A stretch of DNA of 64,000 nucleotides from Kineococcus aurantiacus (GTDB taxonomy: Bacteria > Actinomycetota > Actinomycetes > Actinomycetales > Kineococcaceae), in the NCBI RefSeq assembly GCF_013409345.1, contig NZ_JACCBB010000001.1:744001-808000 (forward strand). Direction: 5' to 3'. A model generated the notes under the pieces. It did no database searches. It saw nothing but the letters and a program-made list of their open reading frames with translations, and was not told where the DNA came from. A program made the position numbers and the translations under genes. This document shows positions 1-8,141 of this stretch, piece by piece (position 1 is the stretch's first letter; each line of letters begins with the position of its first letter).

Positions 1-828
1 ACGCACTCCCTCACGGCGCTGCTGGCGGCCCAGGGCCGGCTGCAGGTCCAGCCCGTCGACATCACCGACGTGGACGCGGTGCGCACCGCGCTGGCGGGCC
101 TGGCGGGCCCGGTCCTGCTGTGGCTGGAGTCGCCGACGAACCCGCTGCTGGAGGTGGCCGACCTCGCGGCGCTGGCCGCGGCCGGTCACGAGCACGGCGC
201 GGTCGTGGTGGTGGACAACACGTTCGCCACGCCGCTGCTGCAGCGGCCGCTGGAACTGGGCGCCGACGTCGTCGTGCACTCGGTGACGAAGTTCCTCTCG
301 GGCCACTCCGACGTCGTCCTGGGCGCGGTCGTGGCGCGCGGGGAGGAGACGGTGGCGGCGCTGACGGCGCACCGGACGCTGCACGGGGCCATCCCCGGCC
401 CGCTGGAGGCGTTCCTGGCCCTGCGGGGGCTGCGGACCCTGCCGCTGCGCCTGGAGCGCGCCCAGGCCAACGCGGCGGACCTGGCGCGGCGCCTGCAGGA
501 GCACCCGGCGGTGACGCGGGTGCGCCACCCCTCGCTGCCGGGCGACCCCGGTCACGCGCTGGCGAAGGAGCAGATGAGCGGTTTCGGCGCGCTGGTGTCC
601 ATCGAGGTGACCGGCGGCGCGGCCGGTGCGGACGCCGTCGTGGACGCCGTGCGGTTGTGGGTGCCGGCCACGAGCCTGGGCGGGGTGGAGTCGCTGGTCG
701 AGCGGCGCCGCCGGCACGCCGGTGAGCCGCGCGTGGTCCCCGAGGACCTGCTGCGGCTGTCGGTCGGGGTCGAGGACGTCGAGGACCTGTGGCGGGACCT
801 GCGGCAGGCGCTCGACACGCTGGGCTGA
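1..828 (+). CDS. Cystathionine gamma-synthase/lyase family PLP enzyme, 5'-truncated by window edge
   Basis: The visible 275 residues are the C-terminal three quarters of a Cys/Met-metabolism PLP enzyme (trans-sulfuration, cytosolic). The frame is open from base 1, so the start lies outside the window. The motif SVTKFLSGHSD carries the PLP Schiff-base lysine (residue 97 of the fragment), followed by a G-AVV segment; upstream is VVVDNTFATPLLQRPLELG, typical of the family (Asp contacts the PLP ring nitrogen). The end, RLSVGVEDVEDLWRDLRQAL, is also typical. The family cannot be split into gamma-synthase (metB) and gamma-lyase (mccB) from this part alone. A second relative (MetY type) lies at 18262. 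An 11-bp hairpin follows the stop codon. Confidence 0.93.
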   Translation, partial: THSLTALLAAQGRLQVQPVDITDVDAVRTALAGLAGPVLLWLESPTNPLLEVADLAALAAAGHEHGAVVVVDNTFATPLLQRPLELGADVVVHSVTKFLSGHSDVVLGAVVARGEETVAALTAHRTLHGAIPGPLEAFLALRGLRTLPLRLERAQANAADLARRLQEHPAVTRVRHPSLPGDPGHALAKEQMSGFGALVSIEVTGGAAGADAVVDAVRLWVPATSLGGVESLVERRRRHAGEPRVVPEDLLRLSVGVEDVEDLWRDLRQALDTLG

Positions 829-842
829 GCGAGCGGGAACAA

Positions 843-884
843 GCCGGGCGTGTGGCACGCTGACGAGCGGGTGACACGCCCGGC
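843..884. terminator. Hairpin after the Cys/Met PLP enzyme gene
   Basis: GCCGGGCGTGT at 843-853 pairs perfectly with ACACGCCCGGC at 874-884, with a 20-base loop. It starts 14 bases after the stop codon and lacks a T-run, as is common for actinobacterial terminators. It could also be a structured region ahead of the next gene. Confidence 0.5.
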
Positions 885-903
885 ACGAGCCCTTGACGGG
901 CAA

Positions 904-921
904 TATCTCATCCATGAGATA
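904..921. promoter_or_regulatory. Perfect palindrome upstream of the HTH-MurA gene (likely self-operator)
   Basis: TATCTCAT (904-911), CC, ATGAGATA (914-921): 8-bp arms, no mismatch. It ends two bases before the GTG at 924 and follows a good -35 hexamer TTGACG at 893-898. It is also AT-rich in a very GC-rich neighbourhood. The adjacent gene begins with an XRE-type DNA-binding domain, so autoregulation is the simplest reading (inference). Confidence 0.7.
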
Positions 922-923
922 AC

Positions 924-2483
924 GTGGCCCGCATGGCAGTCTCCACCGAGCAGATGACGCCGACCGGCGACCACTTGTCGCAGATCGGCGCCCTCATCCG
1001 CGACGCCCGCAAGCACCGCGGCCTCACCCAGGTCCAGCTCGCGGAGCGGCTGGGCACGTCCCAGAGCGCAGTGCACCGCATGGAGCAGGGGCAGCAGAAC
1101 GTGTCGATCGACATGCTGCAGCGCGTCGGGCACGCCCTGCAGGACGACATCGTCTCCATCGGCCGCCCCGGCCCGACCCACCTGCGCGTGCACGGCGGCG
1201 TCAAGCTGTCCGGCAGCATCGCGGTCAAGTCCAGCAAGAACGCCGGCGTGGCCCTGCTGTGCGCCGCGCTGCTGAACAAGGGCCGCACGACGCTGCGGGG
1301 CGTGGCCCGCATCCTCGAGATCCACCGCATCCTCGACGTCCTGGGCAGCATCGGCGTGCAGTACGAGTGGATCAACGAGGCCGACCTCGTCCTCGACGTG
1401 CCGAACGACCTCGACCTGGACGCGATGGACGGCGAGACCGCCCGCCGCACGCGCTCGATCATCATGATGCTGGGCCCGCTGCTGCACCGGTACGAGGAGT
1501 TCGCCCTCCCCTACGCCGGCGGCTGCGACCTCGGCACCCGCACCGTGGAACCGCACATGGTCGCCCTGCGCCCCTTCGGGCTGCAGGTCACCGCGACCAC
1601 GGGCTTCTACCACGCGAGCGTGGACCGCTCGGTGAGCCCGCAGCGCCCGATCGTGCTGACCGAGCGCGGGGACACCGTCACCGAGAACGCCCTCATGGCC
1701 GCGGCCCGCATGGACGGCGTCACGACGATCCGCAACGCCAGCCCCAACTACATGGTCCAGGACCTGTGCTTCTTCCTGGAGCTGCTCGGGGTCCGCATCG
1801 AGGGCATCGGCACGACGACCCTGGTGGTGCACGGCGTCCCGGACATCTCCGTCGACGTCGACTACGCCCCCTCGGAGGACCCGGTCGAGGCCATGAGCCT
1901 GCTGACCGCGGCGATCATCACCCACTCCGAGCTCACCGTGACGCGCGCCCCGATCGAGTTCCTCGAGATCGAGCTGGCGATCCTGGAGGAGATGGGCCTG
2001 AAGTACGACCTGTCGCCGGAGTACACCGCGGCCAACGGCCGCACCCGGCTGGTCGACATCACGGTCCACCCCTCCGAGCTCAAGGCCCCCATCGACAAGA
2101 TCCACCCGATGCCGTTCCCGGGGCTGAACATCGACAACCTGCCGTTCTTCGCCGTCATCGCGGCGAGCGCGGAGGGTTCGACCACGGTCCACGACTGGGT
2201 CTACGACAACCGGGCGATCTACCTGACCGAGCTGAACCGCCTGGGCGCGCGCGTCAAGCTCCTCGACCCCCACCGGGTGCTGGTCGAGGGGCCCACGCGC
2301 TGGTCCGGCGCGGAGGTGCTGTGCCCGCCGGCGCTGCGCCCGGCCGTCGTGGTGCTGCTGGCGATGCTCGCGGCCAAGGGCACGTCGGTGCTGCGCAACG
2401 TCGACATCATCGCCCGCGGGTACGAGCAGCTCGCCGAGCGCCTGACGCCCCTGGGCGCGCAGATCGAGACGTTCAAGGACTGA
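924..2483 (+). CDS. XRE-type HTH domain fused to UDP-N-acetylglucosamine 1-carboxyvinyltransferase (MurA-like)
   Basis: Residues about 19-75 form an XRE helix-turn-helix (RGLTQVQLAERLGTSQSAVHR); from about 86 onward the protein is an EPSP-synthase/MurA fold. MurA transfers enolpyruvate from PEP to UDP-GlcNAc, the first step of peptidoglycan synthesis. Active-site features kept: K105-N106 in SSKNAG, R177, the PEP-binding cysteine C201 in GGCDLGTR, R206, and the late RGYEQL arginine. The segment equivalent to the E. coli PTDMQ loop (Asp305) reads FPGLNIDNLP, so that aspartate is shifted or replaced. Length 519 aa compares with about 420-450 for plain MurA, the excess being the HTH. Start is GTG 924; ATG 933 is in frame and equally possible. 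It may be an enzyme, a UDP-GlcNAc-sensing regulator, or both. Confidence 0.88.
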   Translation: MARMAVSTEQMTPTGDHLSQIGALIRDARKHRGLTQVQLAERLGTSQSAVHRMEQGQQNVSIDMLQRVGHALQDDIVSIGRPGPTHLRVHGGVKLSGSIAVKSSKNAGVALLCAALLNKGRTTLRGVARILEIHRILDVLGSIGVQYEWINEADLVLDVPNDLDLDAMDGETARRTRSIIMMLGPLLHRYEEFALPYAGGCDLGTRTVEPHMVALRPFGLQVTATTGFYHASVDRSVSPQRPIVLTERGDTVTENALMAAARMDGVTTIRNASPNYMVQDLCFFLELLGVRIEGIGTTTLVVHGVPDISVDVDYAPSEDPVEAMSLLTAAIITHSELTVTRAPIEFLEIELAILEEMGLKYDLSPEYTAANGRTRLVDITVHPSELKAPIDKIHPMPFPGLNIDNLPFFAVIAASAEGSTTVHDWVYDNRAIYLTELNRLGARVKLLDPHRVLVEGPTRWSGAEVLCPPALRPAVVVLLAMLAAKGTSVLRNVDIIARGYEQLAERLTPLGAQIETFKD

Positions 2484-2496
2484 CCCCGCTCCACCC

Positions 2497-2546
2497 ACGA
2501 CGACGGCCCCCGTCCCCGCGCGAGCGGGGACGGGGGCCGTCGTCGT
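2497..2546. terminator. Bidirectional terminator between HTH-MurA and HU genes
   Basis: A perfect 23-bp stem: 2497-2519 pairs with 2524-2546 around the tetraloop GCGA (2520-2523). It sits between convergent genes, 13 bases after one stop and 8 before the other. Confidence 0.85.
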
Positions 2547-2554
2547 GCGGAACC

Positions 2555-3109
2555 TCAGGCCTTCTTGGCGACCCGGCGGGTGGTCGCCGCGGTCTTGGCC
2601 GGGGCGGTCTTGGCCGGGGCGGCCTTCTTGGCCGTGGTGGCCGTGCGGGCGGCCGGCGCGGTCTTCTTGGCCGCGGTCGCGGTGCGGGCGGCCGGGGCGG
2701 CGGTGCGGGTCGCGGGGGCGGCCTTCTTCGCCGTCGCGGTGGTCTTCTTGGCGGTGGCCGTCGACGCGGTCGCCGGCGCGGCGCCGGTCGAGCCCGCCCG
2801 CTCCTTGGCCGCGGCCTGGAACGCCCGCAGCGCCTTGGTGTCGGAGACGACCTCCTTGAAGGCCGTGCCGGGGCGGAAGCGCGGCACGGACGTCTTCTTG
2901 ATCTTCACCGCTTCGCCGGTGCGCGGGTTGCGGCCGGTGCGGGCGTTGCGGGCCTGCTTCTCGAACGTGCCGAAGCCGCTGATGGCGACCTTGTCACCCT
3001 TGGCGACGGTCAGGGTGATGAGCTCGACGATCGCCTCGACGGCGGTCACCGCCTGCTTGCGACCGCCGAGCTGCGCTTCGAGCGCCTCGACCATCTCTGC
3101 CTTGTTCAC
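2555..3109 (-). CDS. HU-family nucleoid protein with Ala/Lys-rich C-terminal tail (HupS/HupB type)
   Basis: Encodes 184 aa. Residues 1 to about 95 are a standard HU/IHF DNA-bending domain (VNKAEMVEALEAQ at the start, GFGTFEKQARNARTGRNPRTG in the arm). Residues about 105-184 are a low-complexity tail of repeated AKKT/APAARTAT units ending RRVAKKA, the histone-H1-like extension of mycobacterial HupB and Streptomyces HupS. The GTG at 3109 was chosen because AGGAGGAG lies just upstream and the HU fold begins exactly there; the frame stays open further upstream without HU similarity. It compacts the chromosome and is often linked with dormancy or stress in relatives. A -35/-10 pair is at 3229-3201. 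A second, tail-less HU gene is at 28691. Confidence 0.95.
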   Translation of the reverse strand: MNKAEMVEALEAQLGGRKQAVTAVEAIVELITLTVAKGDKVAISGFGTFEKQARNARTGRNPRTGEAVKIKKTSVPRFRPGTAFKEVVSDTKALRAFQAAAKERAGSTGAAPATASTATAKKTTATAKKAAPATRTAAPAARTATAAKKTAPAARTATTAKKAAPAKTAPAKTAATTRRVAKKA

Positions 3110-3200
3110 GGGGGCTCCTCCTGGGTACCGGACGTCGTGCGGACCGAACATCTCCTCGCGCAACGGGTCGCGCAGGGCCGAGCAGGAGCCCGACGGGGAA

Positions 3201-3229
3201 ACGGTACGACCGTCGATCACCGGAGTCCA
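3201..3229 (-). promoter_or_regulatory. Predicted HU promoter
   Basis: On the minus strand, TGGACT (3229-3224) and TACCGT (3206-3201) are separated by 17 bp. The implied leader before the GTG at 3109 is about 85 nt and carries the AGGAGGAG ribosome-binding site. Confidence 0.5.
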
Positions 3230-3251
3230 CCACCTGCGTGGCGGCGAGTCG

Positions 3252-3372
3252 TTGCGGCGCAGCACACCTCGTCGCCGGCGGCCGTCGTCGGCTTGCGCCG
3301 CAGGGCCTTCCGGCGGGCCCCCGCCGCTGCCCGCGGCCGCGGCACACCAGCGCCGGAAGCGTTGCGCCGCAA
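3252..3372. repeat. Three copies of the near-palindromic decamer TTGCGSCGCA
   Basis: TTGCGGCGCA at 3252-3261, TTGCGCCGCA at 3293-3302 and TTGCGCCGCA at 3362-3371 (the last within the 17-bp perfect palindrome GCGTTGCGCCGCAACGC, 3359-3375). All lie upstream of the HU -35 element. Possible regulator sites; no regulator can be assigned. Confidence 0.45.
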
Positions 3373-3386
3373 CGCACCCGGACGCA

Positions 3387-3432
3387 CGACGGCCCCGGTC
3401 CCGCTGCGGGGCAGCGGGTACCGGGGCCGTCG
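3387..3432. terminator. leuCD terminator
   Basis: CGACGGCCCCGGT plus CCCGCTG (3387-3406) pairs with 3412-3432 around loop CGGGG, with one bulged A on the right arm. It lies 8 bases after the leuD stop codon. Confidence 0.75.
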
Positions 3433-3440
3433 CGGGAGCC

Positions 3441-4046
3441 TCAGGCGGTGGGGGCCAGCGGGGTCGTCGTCGGCTTGAACGAGGGCCGGCGCGCCTCGAA
3501 GTCGGCGATGGCGTCGGCGTGGCGCAGGGTGAGGCTGATGTCGTCCAGCCCCTCCATGAGCCGCCAGCGGACGTAGTCGTCGACCTCGAAGGGTGCGGTG
3601 AAGTCGTCGACCTGGACGACTCGCTCGACGAGGTCGACCGTCACCTCGGTGCCGGGGTGCGCCTCCAGCGCCTTCCAGATGAGGTCGATGTCGCTCTGCT
3701 CGACGACGGCCGCCAGCAGCCCCTGCTTGCCGGAGTTGCCGCGGAAGATGTCGGCGAAACGGGGCGCCAGGACGGCCCGGAACCCGTAGTCGCGCAGCGC
3801 CCACACGGCGTGCTCACGGCTGGAGCCGGTGCCGAAGTCCCGGCCCGCCACGAGGACGGACCCGGGCCGGTAGGGCTCCTGGTTCAGCACGAAGCCCGGG
3901 TCGTTGCGCCAGCCGGCGAACAGCGCGTCCTCGAAGCCGGTCTTGGTGACCCGCTTGAGGTAGACGGCGGGGATGATCTGGTCGGTGTCGACGTCGGTGC
4001 GGCGCAACGGCACGCCGACACCGCGGTGGACGGTGAACTTCTCCAC
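3441..4046 (-). CDS. leuD: 3-isopropylmalate dehydratase small subunit
   Basis: 201 aa, the usual size. With LeuC it isomerises 2-isopropylmalate to 3-isopropylmalate in leucine synthesis. Recognisable segments: [16 protein letters not shown] near the N-terminus, [17 protein letters not shown], and [15 protein letters not shown], the actinobacterial form of the substrate-specificity loop. GTG 4046 has the purine-rich GAGAGGGGA upstream. It starts 13 bases after the leuC stop, so the two are one transcript, ending at the hairpin 3387-3432. Confidence 0.97.
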   Translation of the reverse strand: MEKFTVHRGVGVPLRRTDVDTDQIIPAVYLKRVTKTGFEDALFAGWRNDPGFVLNQEPYRPGSVLVAGRDFGTGSSREHAVWALRDYGFRAVLAPRFADIFRGNSGKQGLLAAVVEQSDIDLIWKALEAHPGTEVTVDLVERVVQVDDFTAPFEVDDYVRWRLMEGLDDISLTLRHADAIADFEARRPSFKPTTTPLAPTA

Positions 4047-4059
4047 GGTCGGTCCCCTC

Positions 4060-5484
4060 TCAGGCGTTCACGGGTTCGAGGTCGGCGGGGGAACTGAGCG
4101 TCCCGCGCACGGCCGTGGCGGCCGCGACGAGCGGGGAGACCAGGTGCGTGCGGCCCCCCTTGCCCTGCCGGCCCTCGAAGTTGCGGTTGGAGGTGGAGGC
4201 GCAGCGCTCCCCCGGCGCGAGCTGGTCGGGGTTCATGCCCAGGCACATGGAGCACCCCGCGAACCGCCAGTCGGCGCCGAACTCCTTGAAGACGGTGTCC
4301 AGGCCCTCGGCCTCGGCCTGCAGCCGGACCTTGGCCGACCCGGGGACGACCATCATGCGGACCGAGTCGGCCTTCCTGCGCCCGCGCACGACGTCCGCGG
4401 CGGCGCGCAGGTCCTCGATGCGGCTGTTGGTGCACGAGCCGAGGAACACGGTGTCCACGGCGATGTCGCGCATCCTCGTGCCGCCCTCCAGGCCCATGTA
4501 CTCCAGGGCGCGCTCGACGCCCTGGCGGACCCCGTCGTCGCCGATCCGCTCGGGCACGGGCACCGAGCCCGACAGCGGGACGCCCTGGCCGGGGTTGGTG
4601 CCCCAGGTGACGAAGGGTTCGAGCGAGGCGCCGTCGAGGACGACCTCGGCGTCGAACTCGGCGTCGTCGTCGGAGGCCAGGGTGCGCCAGTAGGCCACGG
4701 CGGCGTCCCAGTCCTCGCCCTGCGGGGCGTGCGGGCGGCCCTTGAGGTACTCGAACGTGGTGTCGTCGGGGGCGACCATGCCCGCGCGGGCACCGGCTTC
4801 GATCGACATGTTGCAGATCGTCATCCGGCCCTCCATCGACAGGCTGCGGATGGCCTCCCCGCGGTACTCCAGGACGTAGCCCTGGCCGCCGCCGGTGCCG
4901 ATCTCGGCGATCACGGCGAGGATGATGTCCTTGGCGGTGGTGCCGGGCTTGAGCTGCCCGTCCACGGTGATCGCCATGGTCTTGAAGGGTTTGAGCGGCA
5001 GGGTCTGGGTCGCCATGACGTGCTCGACCTCGCTGGTGCCGATGCCCATGCCCAGGGAGCCGAAGGCGCCGTGGGTGGAGGTGTGGGAGTCCCCGCACAC
5101 GACCGTCATGCCCGGCTGGGTCAGCCCGAGCTGGGGGCCCACGACGTGCACGATGCCCTGCTCGGCGTCGCCGAGGGGGTGCAGGCGGACACCGAACTCG
5201 GTGCAGTTCTCACGCAGCGTCTGCAGCTGCTTGGCGGAGGTCTTGTCCTCCAGCAGCGACAGGGGCCGGTCGATGTCCGCGGTGGGGGTGTTGTGGTCCT
5301 CGGTCGCGATGGTGAGGTCGAGCCGGCGCACGGGGCGCCCGGCCATCCGCAGCCCGTCGAAGGCCTGCGGGCTCGTCACCTCGTGGACGAGGTGCAGGTC
5401 GATGTAGAGCAGGTCCGGTTCCCCGTCCTCACCCCGCCGGACGACGTGGTCGTCCCAGACCTTCTGCGCCAGCGTGCGGCCCAT
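4060..5484 (-). CDS. leuC: 3-isopropylmalate dehydratase large subunit
   Basis: 474 aa aconitase-superfamily enzyme; carries the [4Fe-4S] cluster and works as a heterodimer with LeuD. The three cluster cysteines are visible in GSCTNSR (about residue 351) and GCSMCLG (about 411 and 414); the N-terminus [15 protein letters not shown] and the HNTPT segment are typical. ATG start at 5484, with GAGGGGAG upstream. It is transcribed divergently from ndgR, and a 21-bp palindrome (5501-5521) lies 17 bases upstream of the start, where NdgR-type repression would act. Confidence 0.98.
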   Translation of the reverse strand: MGRTLAQKVWDDHVVRRGEDGEPDLLYIDLHLVHEVTSPQAFDGLRMAGRPVRRLDLTIATEDHNTPTADIDRPLSLLEDKTSAKQLQTLRENCTEFGVRLHPLGDAEQGIVHVVGPQLGLTQPGMTVVCGDSHTSTHGAFGSLGMGIGTSEVEHVMATQTLPLKPFKTMAITVDGQLKPGTTAKDIILAVIAEIGTGGGQGYVLEYRGEAIRSLSMEGRMTICNMSIEAGARAGMVAPDDTTFEYLKGRPHAPQGEDWDAAVAYWRTLASDDDAEFDAEVVLDGASLEPFVTWGTNPGQGVPLSGSVPVPERIGDDGVRQGVERALEYMGLEGGTRMRDIAVDTVFLGSCTNSRIEDLRAAADVVRGRRKADSVRMMVVPGSAKVRLQAEAEGLDTVFKEFGADWRFAGCSMCLGMNPDQLAPGERCASTSNRNFEGRQGKGGRTHLVSPLVAAATAVRGTLSSPADLEPVNA

Positions 5485-5498
5485 GCTCGGCTCCCCTC

Positions 5499-5527
5499 TT
5501 GCGTCTCACGATTTGAGACGCCAGTAT
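5499..5527 (+). promoter_or_regulatory. Predicted leaderless ndgR promoter
   Basis: TTGCGT (5499-5504), 17-bp spacer, CAGTAT (5522-5527), then exactly 6 nt to the GTG at 5534. Transcription would start on the first base of the start codon. Confidence 0.6.
5501..5521. promoter_or_regulatory. Perfect palindrome between leuC and ndgR (predicted NdgR operator)
   Basis: GCGTCTCA (5501-5508), five bases, TGAGACGC (5514-5521), no mismatch. It overlaps the predicted ndgR promoter and lies 17 bp upstream of leuC. In Streptomyces and Corynebacterium the NdgR/LtbR IclR regulators control leuCD from this divergent position (established); this exact site is an inference. Confidence 0.7.
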
Positions 5528-5533
5528 CGCTTC

Positions 5534-6250
5534 GTGGACAAGAGTAGCGGAGTCGGCGTCCTGGACAAGGCCGTGCTGGTCCTGGACGCCCTCGAGGCCG
5601 GGCCCGCGAGCCTGGCCCAGCTGGTGACGACCACGGGCCTGGCCCGCCCCACGGCCCACCGCCTCGCGGTCGCCCTGGAGCACCACCGGCTCGTCAGCCG
5701 GGACCTGCGGGGCCGGTTCGTGCTCGGCGCCCGGCACGCCGAGCTCGCGGCCGCCGCGGGCGAGGACCGCCTCGTGGCCGTCGCCGGACCCCTGCTGACG
5801 GCGCTGCGCGACGCCACGGGCGAGAGCGCGCAGCTGTACCGCCGGCACGGCGAGCACCGCGTCTGCATCGCCGCCGCCGAGCGGCTGCACGGGCTGCGCG
5901 ACACCGTCCCCGTCGGCTCGTCCATGACCATGCACGCCGGGTCGGCCGCGCAGGTCCTGCTCGCCTGGGACGACCCGGAGCGGCTGTCGGTGGAGCTCAT
6001 CGGCTCCCGCTTCGACGCCGGCGTCCTGTCGGGGGTGCGGCGGCGCGGCTGGGCCCACTCCAGCGGTGAGCGGGAGGCGGGCGTGGCCTCGGTGAGCGCC
6101 CCCGTGCGCGGCCCGTCCGGGCGCGTCCTGGCGGCGGTGTCGGTGTCCGGCCCCGCCGAGCGCTTCGGGCGGCACCCGGGGCGCCGGCACGCCGACGCGG
6201 TGCTGTCGACGGCGGCGGCCTTCAGCGCGGCCCTGACCCCGGCGACCTGA
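5534..6250 (+). CDS. ndgR: IclR-family regulator of leucine/amino-acid metabolism (NdgR type)
   Basis: 238 aa from GTG 5534. It closely follows Streptomyces NdgR as I know it: SSGVGVLDKAVLVLDALEAG at the start, winged HTH with TGLARPTAHRLAVALEHH (about residues 25-60), then the IclR effector domain with GESAQLYRR, AAERLHGLRDTVPVGS and a C-terminal VSGPAERFGRHPGR. The frame is open upstream to 5474, but GTG 5534 starts the conserved sequence and has an ideal leaderless -10. Divergence from leuCD and the shared palindrome imply control of leucine biosynthesis and probably of itself. Confidence 0.92.
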   Translation: MDKSSGVGVLDKAVLVLDALEAGPASLAQLVTTTGLARPTAHRLAVALEHHRLVSRDLRGRFVLGARHAELAAAAGEDRLVAVAGPLLTALRDATGESAQLYRRHGEHRVCIAAAERLHGLRDTVPVGSSMTMHAGSAAQVLLAWDDPERLSVELIGSRFDAGVLSGVRRRGWAHSSGEREAGVASVSAPVRGPSGRVLAAVSVSGPAERFGRHPGRRHADAVLSTAAAFSAALTPAT

Positions 6251-6265
6251 GGGCGGGCAAAGGAA

Positions 6266-6295
6266 GAGGCCCCCGGTCAGGTGACCGGGGGCCTC
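6266..6295. terminator. Terminator shared by ndgR and tRNA-Glu
   Basis: GAGGCCCCCGGTC (6266-6278), loop AGGT, GACCGGGGGCCTC (6283-6295): a perfect 13-bp stem between convergent genes. Confidence 0.8.
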
Positions 6296-6300
6296 GTCTG

Positions 6301-6373
6301 TAGCCCCGACGGGATTCGAACCCGCGCTACCGCCGTGAGAGGGCGGCGTGCTAGGCCGCTACACAACGGGGCC
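6301..6373 (-). tRNA. tRNA-Glu (anticodon CTC)
   Basis: A 73-nt cloverleaf on the minus strand. The 7-bp acceptor stem (GGCCCCG/CGGGGCT, one G-U pair) is complete, the anticodon loop is CTCTCAC on the CCGCC/GGCGG stem, and the T-loop is GGTTCGAATCC. CCA is not encoded. It is 19 bases downstream of tRNA-Gln and likely cotranscribed with it; gltX, whose enzyme charges this tRNA, is the next gene upstream. Confidence 0.97.
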
Positions 6374-6392
6374 CTAGCTTGCAGTACAAGCG

Positions 6393-6464
6393 CTGGGGTA
6401 CCAGGACTCGAACCTAGACTAACTGAACCAGAATCAGTCGTGCTGCCAATTACACCATACCCCA
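6393..6464 (-). tRNA. tRNA-Gln (anticodon CTG)
   Basis: A 72-nt cloverleaf on the minus strand with acceptor TGGGGTA/TACCCCA, anticodon loop TTCTGGT on the ACTGA/TCAGT stem and T-arm GGTTCGAGTCC. CCA is not encoded. Lies between gltX and tRNA-Glu. In most Actinobacteria this tRNA is charged by GluRS and then amidated by GatCAB, so linkage to gltX is sensible. Confidence 0.97.
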
Positions 6465-6569
6465 TGGTGACTTGCCCGGCCGGCGGACCGCCCGAACGAG
6501 ATGAACTCTAACGGGTGCCGCGCCTGCTTCCCAAATCGGCTCCCCGGCCGCGGACCTGAGGCCGCGCGG

Positions 6570-6603
6570 GCGGTCACGTCGCCCCGTGGGGCGACGTGAC
6601 CGC
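6570..6603. terminator. gltX terminator
   Basis: GCGGTCACGTCGCCCC (6570-6585) pairs perfectly with 6588-6603. It begins 8 bases after the gltX stop codon and separates gltX from the tRNA pair. Confidence 0.8.
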
Positions 6604-6611
6604 GGGCACCG

Positions 6612-8129
6612 TCAGAGGGTCGCGCGCAGGCGGCGCAGCCGCGCCAGCGAGGACTCCCGGCCCAGGATCTCCATCGACTCGAACAGCGGCGGCGAGACGC
6701 GCCGGCCCGTGACGGCCGTCCGCAGCGGCGCGAAGGCGAACTTCGGCTTGACCCCCAGACCGTCCACGACGGCCGCGCGCAGGGCCGCCTCCAGGTCCGC
6801 GGTGGTCCACGCCGGCAGGGCCTGCAGCGCCGCGAGCGAGGCGTCCAGGACGTCGGCCGCCTCCGGGCGCAGCGCCTTGAGGGCGTCCTCCTCCAGCACC
6901 ACGTCCTCGTCGGCGGCGAAGAGGAAGCCCAGCATCCCCGGGGCCTGCCCGAGCAGGGTCATGCGCTCCTGCACCAGCGGGGCCGCCGCGGCCAGCCGGT
7001 CGAGCTGGCCGGCGTCCGGCTCGGCGGGCAGCACGCCCCCCGCCTGCAGGTACGGCACGAGCCGGGCGCGGAAGTCCTCCGGGGCCAGCAGGCGCAGGTG
7101 CGCGGCGTTGATCGCCTCGGCCTTGGCGACGTCGAACCGCGCCGGCGAGGCGTTGACGTCCGCCACGTCGAACGCCGCGACCATCTCCTCGACGCTGAAC
7201 AGGTCGCGGTCGTCGGCGATCCCCCAGCCCAGCAGGGCCAGGTAGTTCAGCAGCCCCTCGCGGATGAACCCCCGGTCGCGGTGGTGGAACAGGTTCGACT
7301 CGGGGTCGCGCTTGGACAGCTTCTTGTTGCCCTCCCCCATGACGTAGGGCAGGTGGCCGAAGCGCGGGACGGCCTGCGCCACGCCGATGTCGACCAGCGC
7401 CTCGTACAGCGCGACCTGCCGCGGCGTGGAGGACAGCAGGTCCTCCCCGCGCAGGACGTGGGTGATCCCCATCAGCGCGTCGTCGACGGGGTTGACGAGC
7501 GTGTACAGCGGGTCGCCGTTGGCGCGCACCAGGACCGGGTCGGGGAAGGAACCGGCCTTGAACTCGATGCGCCCGCGCACCAGGTCGTCGAAGGAGTAGT
7601 CGCGCCCCTCGGGCAGCCGCAGCCGCAGCGTGGGCTGACGGCCCTCGGCCTTGAACGCGGCGACCTGCTCGGGGGTCAGGTCCCGGTCGAAGCCGTCGTA
7701 GCCCAGGACCTTGGGACGGCCCGCGGCCTCGTGCCGGGCCTCGATCTCCTCGGCCGTGGAGAACGACTCGTACAGGTGCCCGGCGGCCAGCAGCCGCTGC
7801 ACCACGTCGTCGTACAGCGCACGGCGCTGGGACTGCCGGTACGGCTCGTGCGGGCCGCCGACGCCGATCCCCTCGTCCCAGTCCAGGCCGAGCCAGCCCA
7901 GGGCGTCGAGGATCTGGGCGTAGCTCTCCTCGGAGTCGCGCGCCGCGTCGGTGTCCTCGATGCGGAACACGAGCTTGCCGCCCGTGTGCCGGGCGTACGC
8001 CCAGTTGAACAGCGCGGTCCGGATGAGCCCGACGTGCGGGGTCCCGGTCGGCGAGGGGCAGAAGCGGACGCGGACCGGCGAGGGGGCGGCGGCCGGGTCG
8101 GACGGGGCGGGCGCGGGGATCTCAGTCAT
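6612..8129 (-). CDS. gltX: Glutamyl-tRNA synthetase
   Basis: 505 aa class I aminoacyl-tRNA synthetase. The HIGH-type signature is [19 protein letters not shown] (about residues 24-42) and the KMSKS-type loop is KKLSKRD (about 268-273). [15 protein letters not shown], which contacts the substrate, is intact. The Pro/Ala-rich N-terminal 18 residues are an extra tail. ATG 8129; a TAGGCT hexamer lies 9 nt upstream, so the leader is very short. It starts 12 bases after the stop codon of the preceding FAH-family gene and may share its transcript. Confidence 0.98.
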   Translation of the reverse strand: MTEIPAPAPSDPAAAPSPVRVRFCPSPTGTPHVGLIRTALFNWAYARHTGGKLVFRIEDTDAARDSEESYAQILDALGWLGLDWDEGIGVGGPHEPYRQSQRRALYDDVVQRLLAAGHLYESFSTAEEIEARHEAAGRPKVLGYDGFDRDLTPEQVAAFKAEGRQPTLRLRLPEGRDYSFDDLVRGRIEFKAGSFPDPVLVRANGDPLYTLVNPVDDALMGITHVLRGEDLLSSTPRQVALYEALVDIGVAQAVPRFGHLPYVMGEGNKKLSKRDPESNLFHHRDRGFIREGLLNYLALLGWGIADDRDLFSVEEMVAAFDVADVNASPARFDVAKAEAINAAHLRLLAPEDFRARLVPYLQAGGVLPAEPDAGQLDRLAAAAPLVQERMTLLGQAPGMLGFLFAADEDVVLEEDALKALRPEAADVLDASLAALQALPAWTTADLEAALRAAVVDGLGVKPKFAFAPLRTAVTGRRVSPPLFESMEILGRESSLARLRRLRATL

Positions 8130-8141
8130 GGCCCGCCCAGC

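Larger units (their letters stand above)
3110..3440. other. 331-bp intergenic region between leuD and the HU gene
   Basis: No convincing gene on either strand. It holds the HU promoter, a set of TTGCGSCGCA repeats upstream of that promoter, and the leuCD terminator hairpin, each listed separately. Confidence 0.8.

Noticed and set aside
62-886. Long minus-strand frame rich in Arg/Pro/Ala opposite the Cys/Met PLP enzyme
   Set aside because: Low-complexity product with no motif, and a frame-shadow of a clear conserved gene; similar shadows exist throughout because GC-rich DNA has few stops.
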